Assembly: GCA_002372175.1 (NCBI GenBank)
Contig: DFIS01000007.1
Coordinates: forward strand, 6,518 to 70,517
DNA: 64,000 bases
Source of the DNA: Solobacterium sp. UBA3691
GTDB taxonomy: Bacteria > Bacillota_I > Bacilli_A > Erysipelotrichales > Erysipelotrichaceae
Reading direction: 5' to 3'
In this document: one piece after another, positions 9,401 to 17,417 of the stretch
Numbering within the stretch: position 1 is the first letter of the stretch
How the letters are laid out: the number at the start of each line of letters is the position of its first letter
Notes under the pieces: model-generated
Seen by the model: the letters and a program-made list of their open reading frames with translations, nothing else
Databases searched by the model: none
Told to the model about the DNA's origin: nothing
Translations under genes and position numbers: made by a program

Positions 9401-9705
9401 CAGAATACGGTGAGAAGCCGTTAGGTGAATTTGTCAGAGAAATCGTTGGTCTGGATATGAATGCAGCGAAGGAAGCATTTGCTGAATATCTGAATAATGT
9501 AACGCTGGACAGCAGACAGACTTATTTTGTCAATCAGATCGTTGAATATATTGTTCATAACGGTTTGATGAAGGATTTGTCTGTACTGCAGGAATCTCCG
9601 TTCACTGATCAGGGGAGTATTGTAGATGTATTTTCTGATCTTTCGCTGTGGGCAGGAATTCGCAAAGTGATAGACTCTGTAAACGCAAATGCATTGGTGT
9701 CGTAA
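6415..9705 (+). CDS. hsdR: Type I restriction enzyme R (endonuclease/translocase) subunit
   Basis: HsdR is the motor and nuclease of the system: it translocates unmethylated DNA using ATP and then cuts it. In this 1096-residue protein, residues 1-130 resemble the DUF4145-type N-terminal domain, and the nuclease segment carries D231 and the ExK motif IEAKR (246-250). The Walker A motif ATGSGKT is at 360-366, the DEAH box at 459-462, the GLTATP motif at about 482-487, and the helicase motif VI (IGRGTRLC) further on. A C-terminal helical domain completes it. GGAGG precedes the ATG. Domain order fits the EcoEI-like R subunits. All key residues are present. Confidence 0.96.
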   Translation: MTNFDFLKKEEQFSPFADAAIAAEKIYSIDPDACVLNCRRSMEFAVKWMYSVDGDLEMPYQNTLNSLMSEETFRDIVGADLWRRMDFIRRMGNYAAHNSSKKITADRAELCLENLFYFLDFIAYCYGTDYEENHFDQTLIGTEDTQAMPVITDVDLDKLIAENKALKEELTARREEQAQTYVPKPLDLSEYKTRKIYIDSMLLDAGWVEGKNWLNEVELDGMPNPSGVGYADYVLYGDDGRPLAVIEAKRTCVDVSKGRQQAKLYADLLEEKYHRRPVIFLTNGFETHITDNLYPERRCAAIYSKRDLEKLFNLQTMRTSLAHVMIDQSIAGRYYQESAIKAVCEAFDKRNRRKALLVMATGSGKTRTVIELCNVLLQHGWVKNILFLADRNSLVTQAKRSFVNLLPDLSVTNLVEEKDNYSAHCVFSTYQTMYNVIDSVSDAEGKLFTCGHFDLVICDEAHRSIYNKYQDIFNYFDAPLVGLTATPKDEIDKNTYEVFELENGVPTYGYELAQAVKDGYLVNFVSVETTLKFIQQGIVYDDLTDEEKKIYEDTFEDEEGNVPDAINSSALNEWIFNEDTIKEVLHILMTEGLKIDYGNKIGKSIIFAKNHTHAEKILEIFNKEYPDLPGYANVIDNYIKYAQSAIDEFSDPKKLPQIAISVDMLDTGIDVPEVLNLVFFKKVMSKAKFWQMIGRGTRLCPNLIDGADKTKFYIFDFCGNFEFFRMNKGMPTANMIALQGAIFHLKAQIAYKLQDIAYQTPDLIEFRKQLVDDMVRQVKKLNKENFAVKQHLKYVDLYSNPDNYNALTYEDTLLMAQELAPLITPEREEPKALRFDALMYGIELAYLAGKKYKRARNDLMKKVNAIASVANIPEIMAQSDLINQILHTDYVDNAGINEFENIRENLRDLIKYIPIVKIRYDTDFTDEILSMEWKESELENDDLKNYKAKAEFYVRQHQDMAVISKLKSNIPLTETDVEMLEDIMWNELGTKQEYEAEYGEKPLGEFVREIVGLDMNAAKEAFAEYLNNVTLDSRQTYFVNQIVEYIVHNGLMKDLSVLQESPFTDQGSIVDVFSDLSLWAGIRKVIDSVNANALVS

Positions 9706-9808
9706 TACAGTAGATCAATATCATTTGCTCTGCAGGACACAACATCATACATAAGTAAAAGCCGCATGTTCATGTGTCTTTATACGATCATTTATCTTCA
9801 AAAACGAT

Positions 9809-9979
9809 TTATTGTTTAGTCCCTGCCGGCAGGATGCCGTTCTGGCGGATCACCTGCAGGACACGTGCGGCACTGCGTCTGATATCTTCGGTGTGTACGG
9901 TTCCGCCGGCGATACCTTTCCGCATTGCGATAAGTGTCGCAATAATCAATAATTGTATATGCGCAGGGGTTTTCGGCAT
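9809..9979 (-). pseudogene. Possible C-terminal remnant of a family 3 glycoside hydrolase
   Basis: In the 323-base gap after hsdR, a minus-strand reading of 56 codons ends in a segment (TVHTEDIRRSAARVLQVI) that resembles the last helix of GH3 beta-glucosidases of Firmicutes, where a D/E-D-L-x-R-x-A-x-x-I-L pattern is common near the C-terminus. Nothing upstream in this frame looks like the rest of such an enzyme, so it would be a leftover of a deleted gene. The match is short and judged by eye. The rest of the gap (9706-9808 and 9980-10028) shows no gene to me. Confidence 0.3.
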
Positions 9980-10028
9980 AAGTAAAATAAGTATACGCAT
10001 GATATGATTTGTCTGTGAGAAAGGACAT

Positions 10029-11186
10029 ATGTCTATGTTAGGAAAATATATCATTAAAAACGGAACGCTGATGTCGATCATGGACGGCGCTGAAAAGAAG
10101 GCAGATATCCTGGTCGAAGACGGAAAGGTCACACGTATTGCGGAGAATATCGAAGCACCCGGAGCAGAGGTGTTCAATGCCGGGGGTATGTACGTTACGG
10201 TCGGCTGGCTGGATGCGCACTGTCACTTTGCCAACTTTGCGCCGGGGGAAAGAGGAGGCATCAACCCTGAGGATGATCTCTTAAAGCAGGGTGTTACCTA
10301 TGCCCTGGATCTTGGATCTCTGGGACCGGAGAACTACGAGGATTACCGCAAACATGTACTCTACCGTACAGATCTGAAGTTCATGTCATATCTGAATATC
10401 TCCCGCAGGGGATGCGGCGGTACGGTGAACCGCACAGACTTCGACTCCGCGGAGGATATTGACAGAGAGGCAGTAATTGCCATGGCCAACAAGTATCGTG
10501 ATGAACTGGTGGGCCTGAAGGCCAGGATCGACGACAAGTTCTGCTTTGATCCTGAATATGTCATGGGAGAGCTGAGAAGTCTCGCCGATGAGCTTGACAT
10601 GAAGATCGCTGTCCATGCGCCGAGAAGCCGTATCGGTATTGAAAAGCTGCTGACATACATGAAGGAAGGCGATGTTCTCTGCCACACCCTGGCCGGAAAC
10701 AGCGATGTCATGAAGGTCGTTGACGATAACGGACAGATCAAGTCCTGTGTCTTGGAAGCCCGTGACAGAGGTGTTATCTTTGATCTCTCCCACGGCACAA
10801 ATGCCTACAGTTATGAGACCGCGGAAGCAGCCTGGAAAGCCGGCTTCTTCGTCGATACGATCTCCAGTGACCTGCACGGAGGCAACCTGCACGGACCTGT
10901 ATTCAGCCTCGGTGTCGTCATGACCAAGGTACGCGGCCTGACCGGCAAGCCCTGGTACTGGATCCTGAACAAGACGATCGCGGAGCCGGTAAGACTGCAG
11001 CACCTGAAGGGTAAGGAACTTGAGATCAGGGAAGGCATGGATGCGGATTTCACGGTCTTCAGGGTAGATAACGGCGAGTTTGAATATCTGGATTCCAAGA
11101 AGGAGACACGAGTATTCAAAGAAAAACTCTCACCTGTATACAGCTGTGTCGGTGAAAAAGTATTTGTCTGCAGAGAAGAACAGTAA
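10029..11186 (+). CDS. Amidohydrolase/deacetylase family metallohydrolase
   Basis: This 385-residue protein belongs to the amidohydrolase superfamily, whose members hydrolyse amide or ester bonds with one or two metal ions in a TIM barrel. It has the metal-binding HxH in DAHCHF near residue 60, a GVTYALDLG strand typical of the dihydroorotase-like branch, a GLKARI segment, a later His (VHAPRS), and the Asp in the SSDLHG motif near residue 284. The small N- and C-terminal strands form the usual composite domain. It resembles the EF_0837-type deacetylase group; the substrate is not evident. AAAGGA precedes the ATG. It is alone in its transcription unit and followed by a terminator shared with the convergent rhamnosidase. 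Confidence 0.88.
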   Translation: MSMLGKYIIKNGTLMSIMDGAEKKADILVEDGKVTRIAENIEAPGAEVFNAGGMYVTVGWLDAHCHFANFAPGERGGINPEDDLLKQGVTYALDLGSLGPENYEDYRKHVLYRTDLKFMSYLNISRRGCGGTVNRTDFDSAEDIDREAVIAMANKYRDELVGLKARIDDKFCFDPEYVMGELRSLADELDMKIAVHAPRSRIGIEKLLTYMKEGDVLCHTLAGNSDVMKVVDDNGQIKSCVLEARDRGVIFDLSHGTNAYSYETAEAAWKAGFFVDTISSDLHGGNLHGPVFSLGVVMTKVRGLTGKPWYWILNKTIAEPVRLQHLKGKELEIREGMDADFTVFRVDNGEFEYLDSKKETRVFKEKLSPVYSCVGEKVFVCREEQ

Positions 11187-11211
11187 TGGAGCTCATATGA
11201 GCTCCATTTTT
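11186..11211. terminator. Bidirectional terminator between convergent genes
   Basis: A perfect palindrome of about 20 bases (centre GAGCTCATATGAGCTC) is followed by TTTTT on the plus strand and abuts the stop codon of the minus-strand rhamnosidase gene. It can serve both converging transcripts. Confidence 0.75.
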
Positions 11212-13364
11212 CATATAACGATAATGTAGGTGCCGGCTCTGACTGTCATCGTCCTGTCAGGCAGTACCAGTTCGCTCTCCTGTGGTACTGTGATCTCGTA
11301 CCTGACATGGGTATCGTCAAGATACTTCCAGGAGGAGATAATCTTCCCGCTGTGAGTATCCAGGGTCACGCTGAGCATACCGGCACGCCTGTCCGGATGC
11401 GGGGCAATACGTATGCGTCTGTATCCGGGTTCCAGGGGCTGTATGCCGGCTGCTTTCTCATAGACCCAGTCGATCACGGATCCGTAGGCATAGTGATTGA
11501 AGGAGTTCATATCCGTACTCCAGAAGCTGCCGTCTTCACGGATGCCGTCCCAGTGCTCCCATGTGGTTGTGGCACCGAGACGTACACTGTACAGCCAGGA
11601 GGGATAGTTCTCGTTAAGCAGAAGATCCCAGGCCAGAGAGGTATACCCGGCTTCGGTCAGGACATGCAGAAGCAGGGGAGTGCCGACAAACCCCGTGCAC
11701 ATGCCATCTCTGCGTATCATCTCGGCCAGAGCGTCTGCTGTCTTCTGCCTGTCTTCCGCAAGATGAAACGCATATGCCAGAACATGTTCGGTCTGCGTGT
11801 GATATACGGGGTATGTCTTACGGAAGGTATGGACGATCTCTTCGTACAGATGTTCGTATGAACTGATATCCCGCTGCAGGATCCTGCCTGTACGGATCAG
11901 GATACTTACGGCATTGGCATAGTACGCAGACGCAATCAGGTCTTCCCGTGAACTTCCCTTGTAGGAGCCTGCAGGGGCATCCAGGCCAAGCCAGTCACCG
12001 AAGTGTATACCGCCGGTCCAGAGATAAGGGTCATGGGTGACAGAAGTGATATAGTCTGCCCAGGCTTTCATACTGCTGTACTGGTGTTCAAGGATCTCCT
12101 GATTTCCGTATGTCGTATAGAGCTGCCAGGGACAGATCACGGCCGCATCACCCCAGGCAGCACTGGGCGGAATATCGGGAAGAACGTTGGGCACAACGAC
12201 AGGTACACCGCCGTCCGGGTACTGCTCTGCCTTCAGGTCATTCAGCCACTTCGCAAAGAACCGCTCACAGTCATAGTTCAGGGAGGCAGCCTTGACGAAA
12301 GCAGCCGCATCACCCGTCCACCCGAGACGTTCATCCCGCTGCGGGCAGTCTGTCGGAATATCCAGGAAATTATCTTTCTGGCTCCAGAAGATATTGGAGA
12401 TCAGCTGATCAAGCAGGGCATGACCGCTGCGGATAAAGCCTGTCTGTTTCATGACCGAGTGCACAGCGATTGCCTCAAAGTCATGTATATCCGGTATCCC
12501 CGGCCAGGCCAGCAGGCGGATATAACGAAAGCCGAAGAAGGTCAGATGCGGGGTATGCGTCTGTCTGCCCTCTCTGCATGTATACGTAACTTTTGCCTTG
12601 GCACTGCGGTAGTTGGCATTGTAGAAATTACCGTCTTGATCAAGCACTTCCGCATGATCGAAAGAGACCGTATCCCCGGCATGAGCATCGACAGAAAAGC
12701 GCACCCAGCCGGTGACTTCCTGTCCGAAATCGACGATCGTTTCTCCGTTCGGGGCGGTAAAGATATGCGAAGCAGGAATGATCTCACACTCCCGGACCGG
12801 GCAGCCCTCCTGCGGTATCAGATCTTCTTTTATACGTTCCAGCAGAGTGACGGATCTCTGCTCAATGAGGCTGTCTTCGAGGCGGGCATCGTAGATCTCA
12901 CCGTCGTAGATCTCCGCAAAGCGCACAGGACTCTCATGACAGGTCCAGTTTTCATCGGTTGCGATCACTGCGGTATTGCCGGTATTGTCGGTAAGGCAGA
13001 TCTCTGCCAGCAGTCCGTCAGGCATATCCCTGCGTATGGCCATCTTCTCATTGCTGGTCCATCCGGCCAGCGGTGAGCGCATCCAGCCCCGTCCTACGGT
13101 CACGGTCAGGGTATTCTCCTTCTGCAGTAAGTGTGTAATGTCATATGTCTGTACCTGCAGGCGTTTGCCATAGACAGTCCACCCCGGCTGCAGGACATCC
13201 TCACTGACCCGCATGCCGTTCAAAAACGCCTCATACACACCCAGGGCAGTGATCTGCAGCACAGCCGAAGCACAGCATTCCGGCATGCTGAAACAGCGCT
13301 GAAAAGTCATGCATATATCTTTATCATCAGTATTGGAAGTGATCCATCGGGCCATCTCAAGCAT
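11211..13364 (-). CDS. Alpha-L-rhamnosidase-like glycoside hydrolase, family 78
   Basis: GH78 enzymes remove terminal alpha-L-rhamnose from glycosides and polysaccharides. The 717-residue protein has an N-terminal carbohydrate-binding-like region (about 30-160), a beta-sandwich segment with DFGQEVTGW (about 212-220) and the (alpha/alpha)6 catalytic domain from about 310. That domain carries the family signature DCPQRDERLGWTGD (339-352), which includes the likely acid Glu, plus a later TTTWEHWDG motif. A C-terminal beta domain follows. There is no signal peptide, so it probably acts in the cytoplasm on imported glycosides. I chose the start at 13364, with GGGAGG 8-9 bases upstream; the longer open frame to 13595 runs into the divergent gene. 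Substrate preference cannot be read from sequence. Confidence 0.93.
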   Translation of the reverse strand: MLEMARWITSNTDDKDICMTFQRCFSMPECCASAVLQITALGVYEAFLNGMRVSEDVLQPGWTVYGKRLQVQTYDITHLLQKENTLTVTVGRGWMRSPLAGWTSNEKMAIRRDMPDGLLAEICLTDNTGNTAVIATDENWTCHESPVRFAEIYDGEIYDARLEDSLIEQRSVTLLERIKEDLIPQEGCPVRECEIIPASHIFTAPNGETIVDFGQEVTGWVRFSVDAHAGDTVSFDHAEVLDQDGNFYNANYRSAKAKVTYTCREGRQTHTPHLTFFGFRYIRLLAWPGIPDIHDFEAIAVHSVMKQTGFIRSGHALLDQLISNIFWSQKDNFLDIPTDCPQRDERLGWTGDAAAFVKAASLNYDCERFFAKWLNDLKAEQYPDGGVPVVVPNVLPDIPPSAAWGDAAVICPWQLYTTYGNQEILEHQYSSMKAWADYITSVTHDPYLWTGGIHFGDWLGLDAPAGSYKGSSREDLIASAYYANAVSILIRTGRILQRDISSYEHLYEEIVHTFRKTYPVYHTQTEHVLAYAFHLAEDRQKTADALAEMIRRDGMCTGFVGTPLLLHVLTEAGYTSLAWDLLLNENYPSWLYSVRLGATTTWEHWDGIREDGSFWSTDMNSFNHYAYGSVIDWVYEKAAGIQPLEPGYRRIRIAPHPDRRAGMLSVTLDTHSGKIISSWKYLDDTHVRYEITVPQESELVLPDRTMTVRAGTYIIVI

Positions 13365-13425
13365 TGTAAAATCCTCCCTCTTTAACACTATTGTATTAGA
13401 ATAACAGGGAAAGGGGACGCTTAAC

Positions 13426-14478
13426 GTGTCCGGGAAACAGCCTATGAGTGAATATAACGATATAACAGAAACAGAAGTACGCGGTCTCGAGATCATCTCT
13501 GCCGTGATGCATATCATTGACGGAAAGCGCAAACAGACAGTCATTTCGGATGCGGCACTGGATCTGGAGGAACCGATGACAGAGAAATATGTCAAACGGT
13601 ATGTGAACAGAGTCCGTAAGGATACGCATGCCTCACCCGGTGTCTTCCGGGAAGAGAGTACCTTCTGGCAGGAGCTGGACAGATACTTTCATCAGGAACA
13701 GACACTGGTACGGTTTTCCTCTTCGGCAATACAGAGTCTGATCGATCACTGCCTGAATGATTCCTTCTATTCCTGTGCATGTCTGTTCGTGGATTACCGG
13801 GTGGATGATGTGCCGTATCTGGCTGTGATCCTGCTGCCCGAGCAGGAGGCAGTTACCTACTATGCGGATATCTCCACAGGCAGTCTGCGCAGCAGTATCC
13901 GCTTCGGCACGCCGGTACTGCCGTCACTGTCTAAACCTGTGACTAACTTTGCGGTCATCGACATGCTCAAGGGAGAGATCCTCTGTGCCGATGAAGACAA
14001 ACAGGCAGAGGGCAGAAGGATGATCACGGATGTTCTCCTGCAGGCGGATAAGGGCACCAACAGCAGGGAAGTCGTGGACAGCGTCAAGAGTATTGCCTGT
14101 GAGGTGGCAGAGGAGTTCAACGAGAATCCGACGGTGCTGTTAAGCAGGGTAAAGAACTATATTGCCGATACGGTGCAGGAGGGTATGCCCCTGCGTCCGC
14201 AGACGCTTGCCGAGGAGATCTTTGAGGAAAGACCGGAGATGGCAAAGGTATTCCTGAAGAAGGCGGATGTACAGACACTGCCGAAGGAGATCGAAGTGCC
14301 GAAGGCTGCAGTTACCGCATCCCTGAAGAAACAGAAGCTGACAACAGATACCGGTATAGAGATCACTGTACCTGCCGAATACTTCCGGGATGAACAGTAT
14401 ATTGCGTTTAAGACACACCCGGATGGGACAACATCCATCGAGATCAGACATATCGGAAAGATCACAAATAAAATATAG
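13426..14478 (+). CDS. Nucleoid-associated protein, NdpA/YejK-like (NA37 family)
   Basis: The 350-residue protein resembles the 37-kDa nucleoid-associated family. The C-terminal signature is visible: a DTGIEITVPAEYF segment followed by IAFKTHPDGTTSIEIRHI. The N-terminal half is a mixed alpha/beta region typical of the family (AVMHIIDGK near residue 30). NdpA-type proteins bind DNA in the nucleoid; their precise role in Firmicutes is unclear. The start is GTG 13426 (AAGGGG about 9 bases upstream) or ATG 13444 (weaker site). It is transcribed divergently from the rhamnosidase gene with a 61-base gap and ends in a symmetrical hairpin shared with yitT. Confidence 0.85.
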   Translation: MSGKQPMSEYNDITETEVRGLEIISAVMHIIDGKRKQTVISDAALDLEEPMTEKYVKRYVNRVRKDTHASPGVFREESTFWQELDRYFHQEQTLVRFSSSAIQSLIDHCLNDSFYSCACLFVDYRVDDVPYLAVILLPEQEAVTYYADISTGSLRSSIRFGTPVLPSLSKPVTNFAVIDMLKGEILCADEDKQAEGRRMITDVLLQADKGTNSREVVDSVKSIACEVAEEFNENPTVLLSRVKNYIADTVQEGMPLRPQTLAEEIFEERPEMAKVFLKKADVQTLPKEIEVPKAAVTASLKKQKLTTDTGIEITVPAEYFRDEQYIAFKTHPDGTTSIEIRHIGKITNKI

Positions 14479-14504
14479 ACCTCACGATCGTGAGGTCTTA
14501 ATCT
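14477..14504. terminator. Bidirectional hairpin between convergent ndpA-like and yitT-like genes
   Basis: A perfect 22-base palindrome (AGACCTCACGA and its complement) spans the stop codon of the plus-strand gene and reaches the stop of the minus-strand gene. The T-tail is short (TTAATCTTT), so termination strength is uncertain. Confidence 0.65.
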
Positions 14505-15358
14505 TTAGGCTTCATGTAGAAGTGTCCGAAGATACTTTCGGAGTGGATCGAATTGATGAACGCATGAGGATCGATCGCACGTATCTCGGGAATGACCCGG
14601 CCAAGATCTGCCGAGGAGATCACCGAGTATACCATCTTCTTTTTTGTATGTTCATAGGCTCCTTCGGCATCGAGGATGGTTGCGCCATGGTGGCATACCT
14701 CATGGATCCTGGGCGCGATCTGATCCGCTTTCTCGGTGACTACGATCAGTGTCTGGCGCTGGTAATTGCGGTACAGCAGGTGCAGGGTCTGCGTCGATAC
14801 ATACTGGTAGATAATCGAATACAGGGCTTTCTCCCAGCCGAACAGCAGTCCTGCCGTACACAGGATCACGGCATTGAGCACCAGGATCAGGTCAAAGGAT
14901 TCAATACCACGTTTCTGGGACAGATAGATGGCAATGAAGTCAGTACCGCCGGAAGTCGCATCTGCCCGCAGACATATGCTTATGGCTGTACCGTTGATAA
15001 TACCGCCGAAGACAGCGATCAGCAGGATGTCATCAGTGATCGGAAACCCCGGTAACAGATCGGTAAAGATACCGGTAAGCAGGATCATTACAAGCGAGAA
15101 CAGCGTAAACTTCTTCCCTATATACCGGAAACCGATGTATACCGGGATGGAGTTCAGCAGGACATTGATCGGTGTATACGGGATCTCCCTGTGCAGGTAG
15201 ACAGAAAAGAAACGCTGGATCAGCAGGGTCATACCGTTGGCGCCGCCGGGGAACAGACCCCCGGTACGGACAAAGGTACGTATGTTCATGGCCATGATCA
15301 CGGCTGCCGTGACTACCGCCAGAAGACGCAGGATATCTCTCTGGTAAGTTTTTTGCAT
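14498..15358 (-). CDS. YitT family membrane protein (DUF161/DUF2179)
   Basis: This 286-residue protein has the YitT layout. Five to six hydrophobic membrane segments in the first two thirds include the RTGGLFPGGANG and DATSGGTDFIA signature loops. A cytoplasmic DUF2179-like domain (about 205-286) carries the TLIVVTEKADQIA and HHGATILDAEGAY segments. YitT proteins are widespread in Firmicutes and suspected transporters, but the substrate is unknown. The start at 15358 follows GGAGG by 6 bases; upstream in-frame codons lack such a site. It is divergent from the DUF362 gene. Confidence 0.92.
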   Translation of the reverse strand: MQKTYQRDILRLLAVVTAAVIMAMNIRTFVRTGGLFPGGANGMTLLIQRFFSVYLHREIPYTPINVLLNSIPVYIGFRYIGKKFTLFSLVMILLTGIFTDLLPGFPITDDILLIAVFGGIINGTAISICLRADATSGGTDFIAIYLSQKRGIESFDLILVLNAVILCTAGLLFGWEKALYSIIYQYVSTQTLHLLYRNYQRQTLIVVTEKADQIAPRIHEVCHHGATILDAEGAYEHTKKKMVYSVISSADLGRVIPEIRAIDPHAFINSIHSESIFGHFYMKPKD

Positions 15359-15502
15359 AGGGAACCTCCCGGGATGTACATACAGCTGCCTGTATATTTT
15401 ATATATTTGAGCATACTCCATCATAGCAGGGAAAGACAAAAACAAATATAATAATTACAGGAAGAATCTAAACAGATCATTTTCAGAAGAAAAGGAGAAT
15501 TT

Positions 15503-16489
15503 ATGGCACAGACAACCAGATACGTTCCCTATGAGGAAAGAACCGGCAATGAGTCTATCGTTTACTTCACAAGAGATATCTCTCCCGAAGGTATCAAAAA
15601 AGCTTACGAGAAGGTCAATGCCAACATCTGCGGCAAGACAGCGATCAAGCTGCATACCGGCGAGAAGAACGGTCCGAACTTTGTCCCTGCCGCATGGGTC
15701 AAACAGGTCATGGAGACCACGGAATCCCTGAAGGATGCGACGATCGTTGAGACAAACACATATTACGTTGGTGACCGCTATACGACGGAAGAACACCGTG
15801 AGACACTGAAGGTCAACGGCTGGGACTTCTGCCCCGTAGACATCATGGATGCGGACGGCACAACACTGCTTCCGGTCAAGGGCGGCAAGTGGTTCAAGGA
15901 GATGAGCCACGGAAAGACGATGACTGACTATGACTCCATGTTTGTTCTGACACACTTCAAGGGTCATACGATGGGCGGTTTCGGCGGCTCCAACAAGAAT
16001 ATCGGTATCGGATGCGCAGACGGCCGTATCGGCAAGAAGTGGATCCATTCCAGAGAGGGAGAAGGACAGTGGTCCGTCACCGAAGAAGAACTGATGGAGA
16101 AGATCACCGAATCCACCAAGGCAACGATCGATTTCTTCGGCAAGAATATTACTTATGTCAATGTCATGAGAAACATGTCGGTCGACTGCGACTGTGCAGG
16201 TGTCTCGGCAGCACCGGTCGTTACGCCTAACGTCGGTATCCTGGCTTCTACGGATATCTGTGCGATCGATACAGCCTGTGTTGATCTGGTCTATGCGATG
16301 TGTGAGGAAGACCACAAGGACCTGGTGGAACGTATCGAATCCAGACACGGCTACCGTCAGCTGACCTACATGCATGAGATGGGCATGGGCAACAGTAAAT
16401 ATATCCTGATCGATCTCGACAACGGAGAAGCACGGATCTGCCCGAAACAGGCTGTAGAGGGTGTCAAGCCGTTCAAACTGATCAAGTAA
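15503..16489 (+). CDS. DUF362 domain protein
   Basis: The 328-residue protein matches the DUF362 group: an N-terminal AIKLHTGEKNGPNFV segment, a central LTHFKGHTMGGFGGSNKNIG motif, and a Cys-rich stretch (CDCAGVSAAP, then DICAIDTACVD) that could bind metal or an Fe-S cluster. The C-terminal ferredoxin domain found in some relatives is absent. The reaction is unknown. AAGGAG precedes the ATG and a TATAAT box lies at 15447-15452. A good terminator follows, so it is monocistronic. Confidence 0.9.
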   Translation: MAQTTRYVPYEERTGNESIVYFTRDISPEGIKKAYEKVNANICGKTAIKLHTGEKNGPNFVPAAWVKQVMETTESLKDATIVETNTYYVGDRYTTEEHRETLKVNGWDFCPVDIMDADGTTLLPVKGGKWFKEMSHGKTMTDYDSMFVLTHFKGHTMGGFGGSNKNIGIGCADGRIGKKWIHSREGEGQWSVTEEELMEKITESTKATIDFFGKNITYVNVMRNMSVDCDCAGVSAAPVVTPNVGILASTDICAIDTACVDLVYAMCEEDHKDLVERIESRHGYRQLTYMHEMGMGNSKYILIDLDNGEARICPKQAVEGVKPFKLIK

Positions 16490-16517
16490 CCTGTAATACT
16501 CAGTATTGGTATGTAAG

Positions 16518-16545
16518 AGACATATGCATGACATATGTCTTTTTT
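16518..16545 (+). terminator. Terminator after DUF362 gene
   Basis: A 9-bp stem (AGACATATG/CATATGTCT) with a 5-base loop is followed by six T residues. Confidence 0.85.
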
Positions 16546-16570
16546 GCGCCGGACGGAAAAACGAAGTATT

Positions 16571-17416
16571 ATGATACACATGAAAAGCAAGATACTCTTT
16601 ATCGATGTAGACGGGACATTGGTAGATTATGAAGGTAAACTTCCCGTATCCGCAGGCAGAGCGGTAAAAGAAGCCAGAAAGAACGGACACCGTGTATATA
16701 TCTGTACAGGGAGATCGGAAGCAGAGGTCTACCCGTTTATCTGGGAGATTGGTCTTGACGGTATTATCGGAGGCAACGGTGCGTATATCCGTGATCATGA
16801 GACAGTCGTCATGCACAGACATATTACGGCTGAGCAGTGCCGGCGTATCGTTGACTGGTGTCATGAGAGACATCTGGAATTCTATCTGGAAGCCAATTCC
16901 GGACTGTATGCCAGCGAGCACTTTGCGGAAGAGGGCACACCGGTGATCAGGGAGTATTCCCGCCGCAAGGGAAGAGCAGACGATATCACGGTATATACAG
17001 CTTTTCCGGATATGATCTACGGTGCTGATCTGTACCGGGATGATGTCAATAAGGTCAGTTTTATCCTGCATTCGTATCAGGATCATCTGGATTCGGTCAC
17101 TGCCTTTCCCGACCTGAATGCGGGGACGTGGGGCGGTGCCGGGGAAACAGCCCTGTTCGGTGATCTCGGTGTAAAGAATATTACCAAGCGTGAGGCTGTG
17201 GATATCCTGTTAAAGCATCTTGGGGCAGAGCGTGCCGATACGATCGCATTCGGCGATGCCAAGGTCGATATCCCGATGTTTGAGGCCTGCGGATACAGCG
17301 TGGCGATGGCTTCCGGCGGTCCCGAGTGCAGAGCGGCGGCTGACATGGTGACGGACGGTGTAGACGAAGATGGTCTGTATAATGCATTTGTGCGTCTTGG
17401 CCTGATCGGAGCGTAG
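16571..17416 (+). CDS. HAD superfamily (Cof-type) phosphatase
   Basis: Cof-like HAD hydrolases dephosphorylate sugar phosphates and other small phosphoesters in the cytoplasm. Motif I is DVDGTLVD near the N-terminus (nucleophile and acid Asp), motif II is ICTGRS, motif III is the Lys in the ITKREAV segment, and motif IV is GDAKVDIPMF. A large C2-type cap lies between. It has about 281 residues from ATG 16571, or 278 from ATG 16580; neither has a strong ribosome-binding site. An upstream in-frame ATG at 16535 lies inside the preceding terminator and is rejected. The MFS gene starts 1 base after its stop. Confidence 0.9.
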   Translation: MIHMKSKILFIDVDGTLVDYEGKLPVSAGRAVKEARKNGHRVYICTGRSEAEVYPFIWEIGLDGIIGGNGAYIRDHETVVMHRHITAEQCRRIVDWCHERHLEFYLEANSGLYASEHFAEEGTPVIREYSRRKGRADDITVYTAFPDMIYGADLYRDDVNKVSFILHSYQDHLDSVTAFPDLNAGTWGGAGETALFGDLGVKNITKREAVDILLKHLGAERADTIAFGDAKVDIPMFEACGYSVAMASGGPECRAAADMVTDGVDEDGLYNAFVRLGLIGA

Positions 17417-17417
17417 T

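Noticed and set aside
12003..13076. 357-codon plus-strand open frame inside the rhamnosidase gene
   Set aside because: It is antisense to the GH78 catalytic domain, with no recognisable protein features.
13365..13595. Longer N-terminus for the rhamnosidase
   Set aside because: The extension crosses the divergent promoter and overlaps the NdpA-like gene. The ATG at 13364 has a good ribosome-binding site.
16535..16570. Upstream in-frame start for the HAD phosphatase
   Set aside because: This ATG lies within the terminator of the DUF362 gene, and the HAD fold needs only the sequence from 16571 or 16580.
15455..17086. 543-codon minus-strand open frame opposite the DUF362 and HAD genes
   Set aside because: It is antisense to two genes with clear family motifs, has Cys/His/Arg-rich shadow composition and no promoter or ribosome-binding site.
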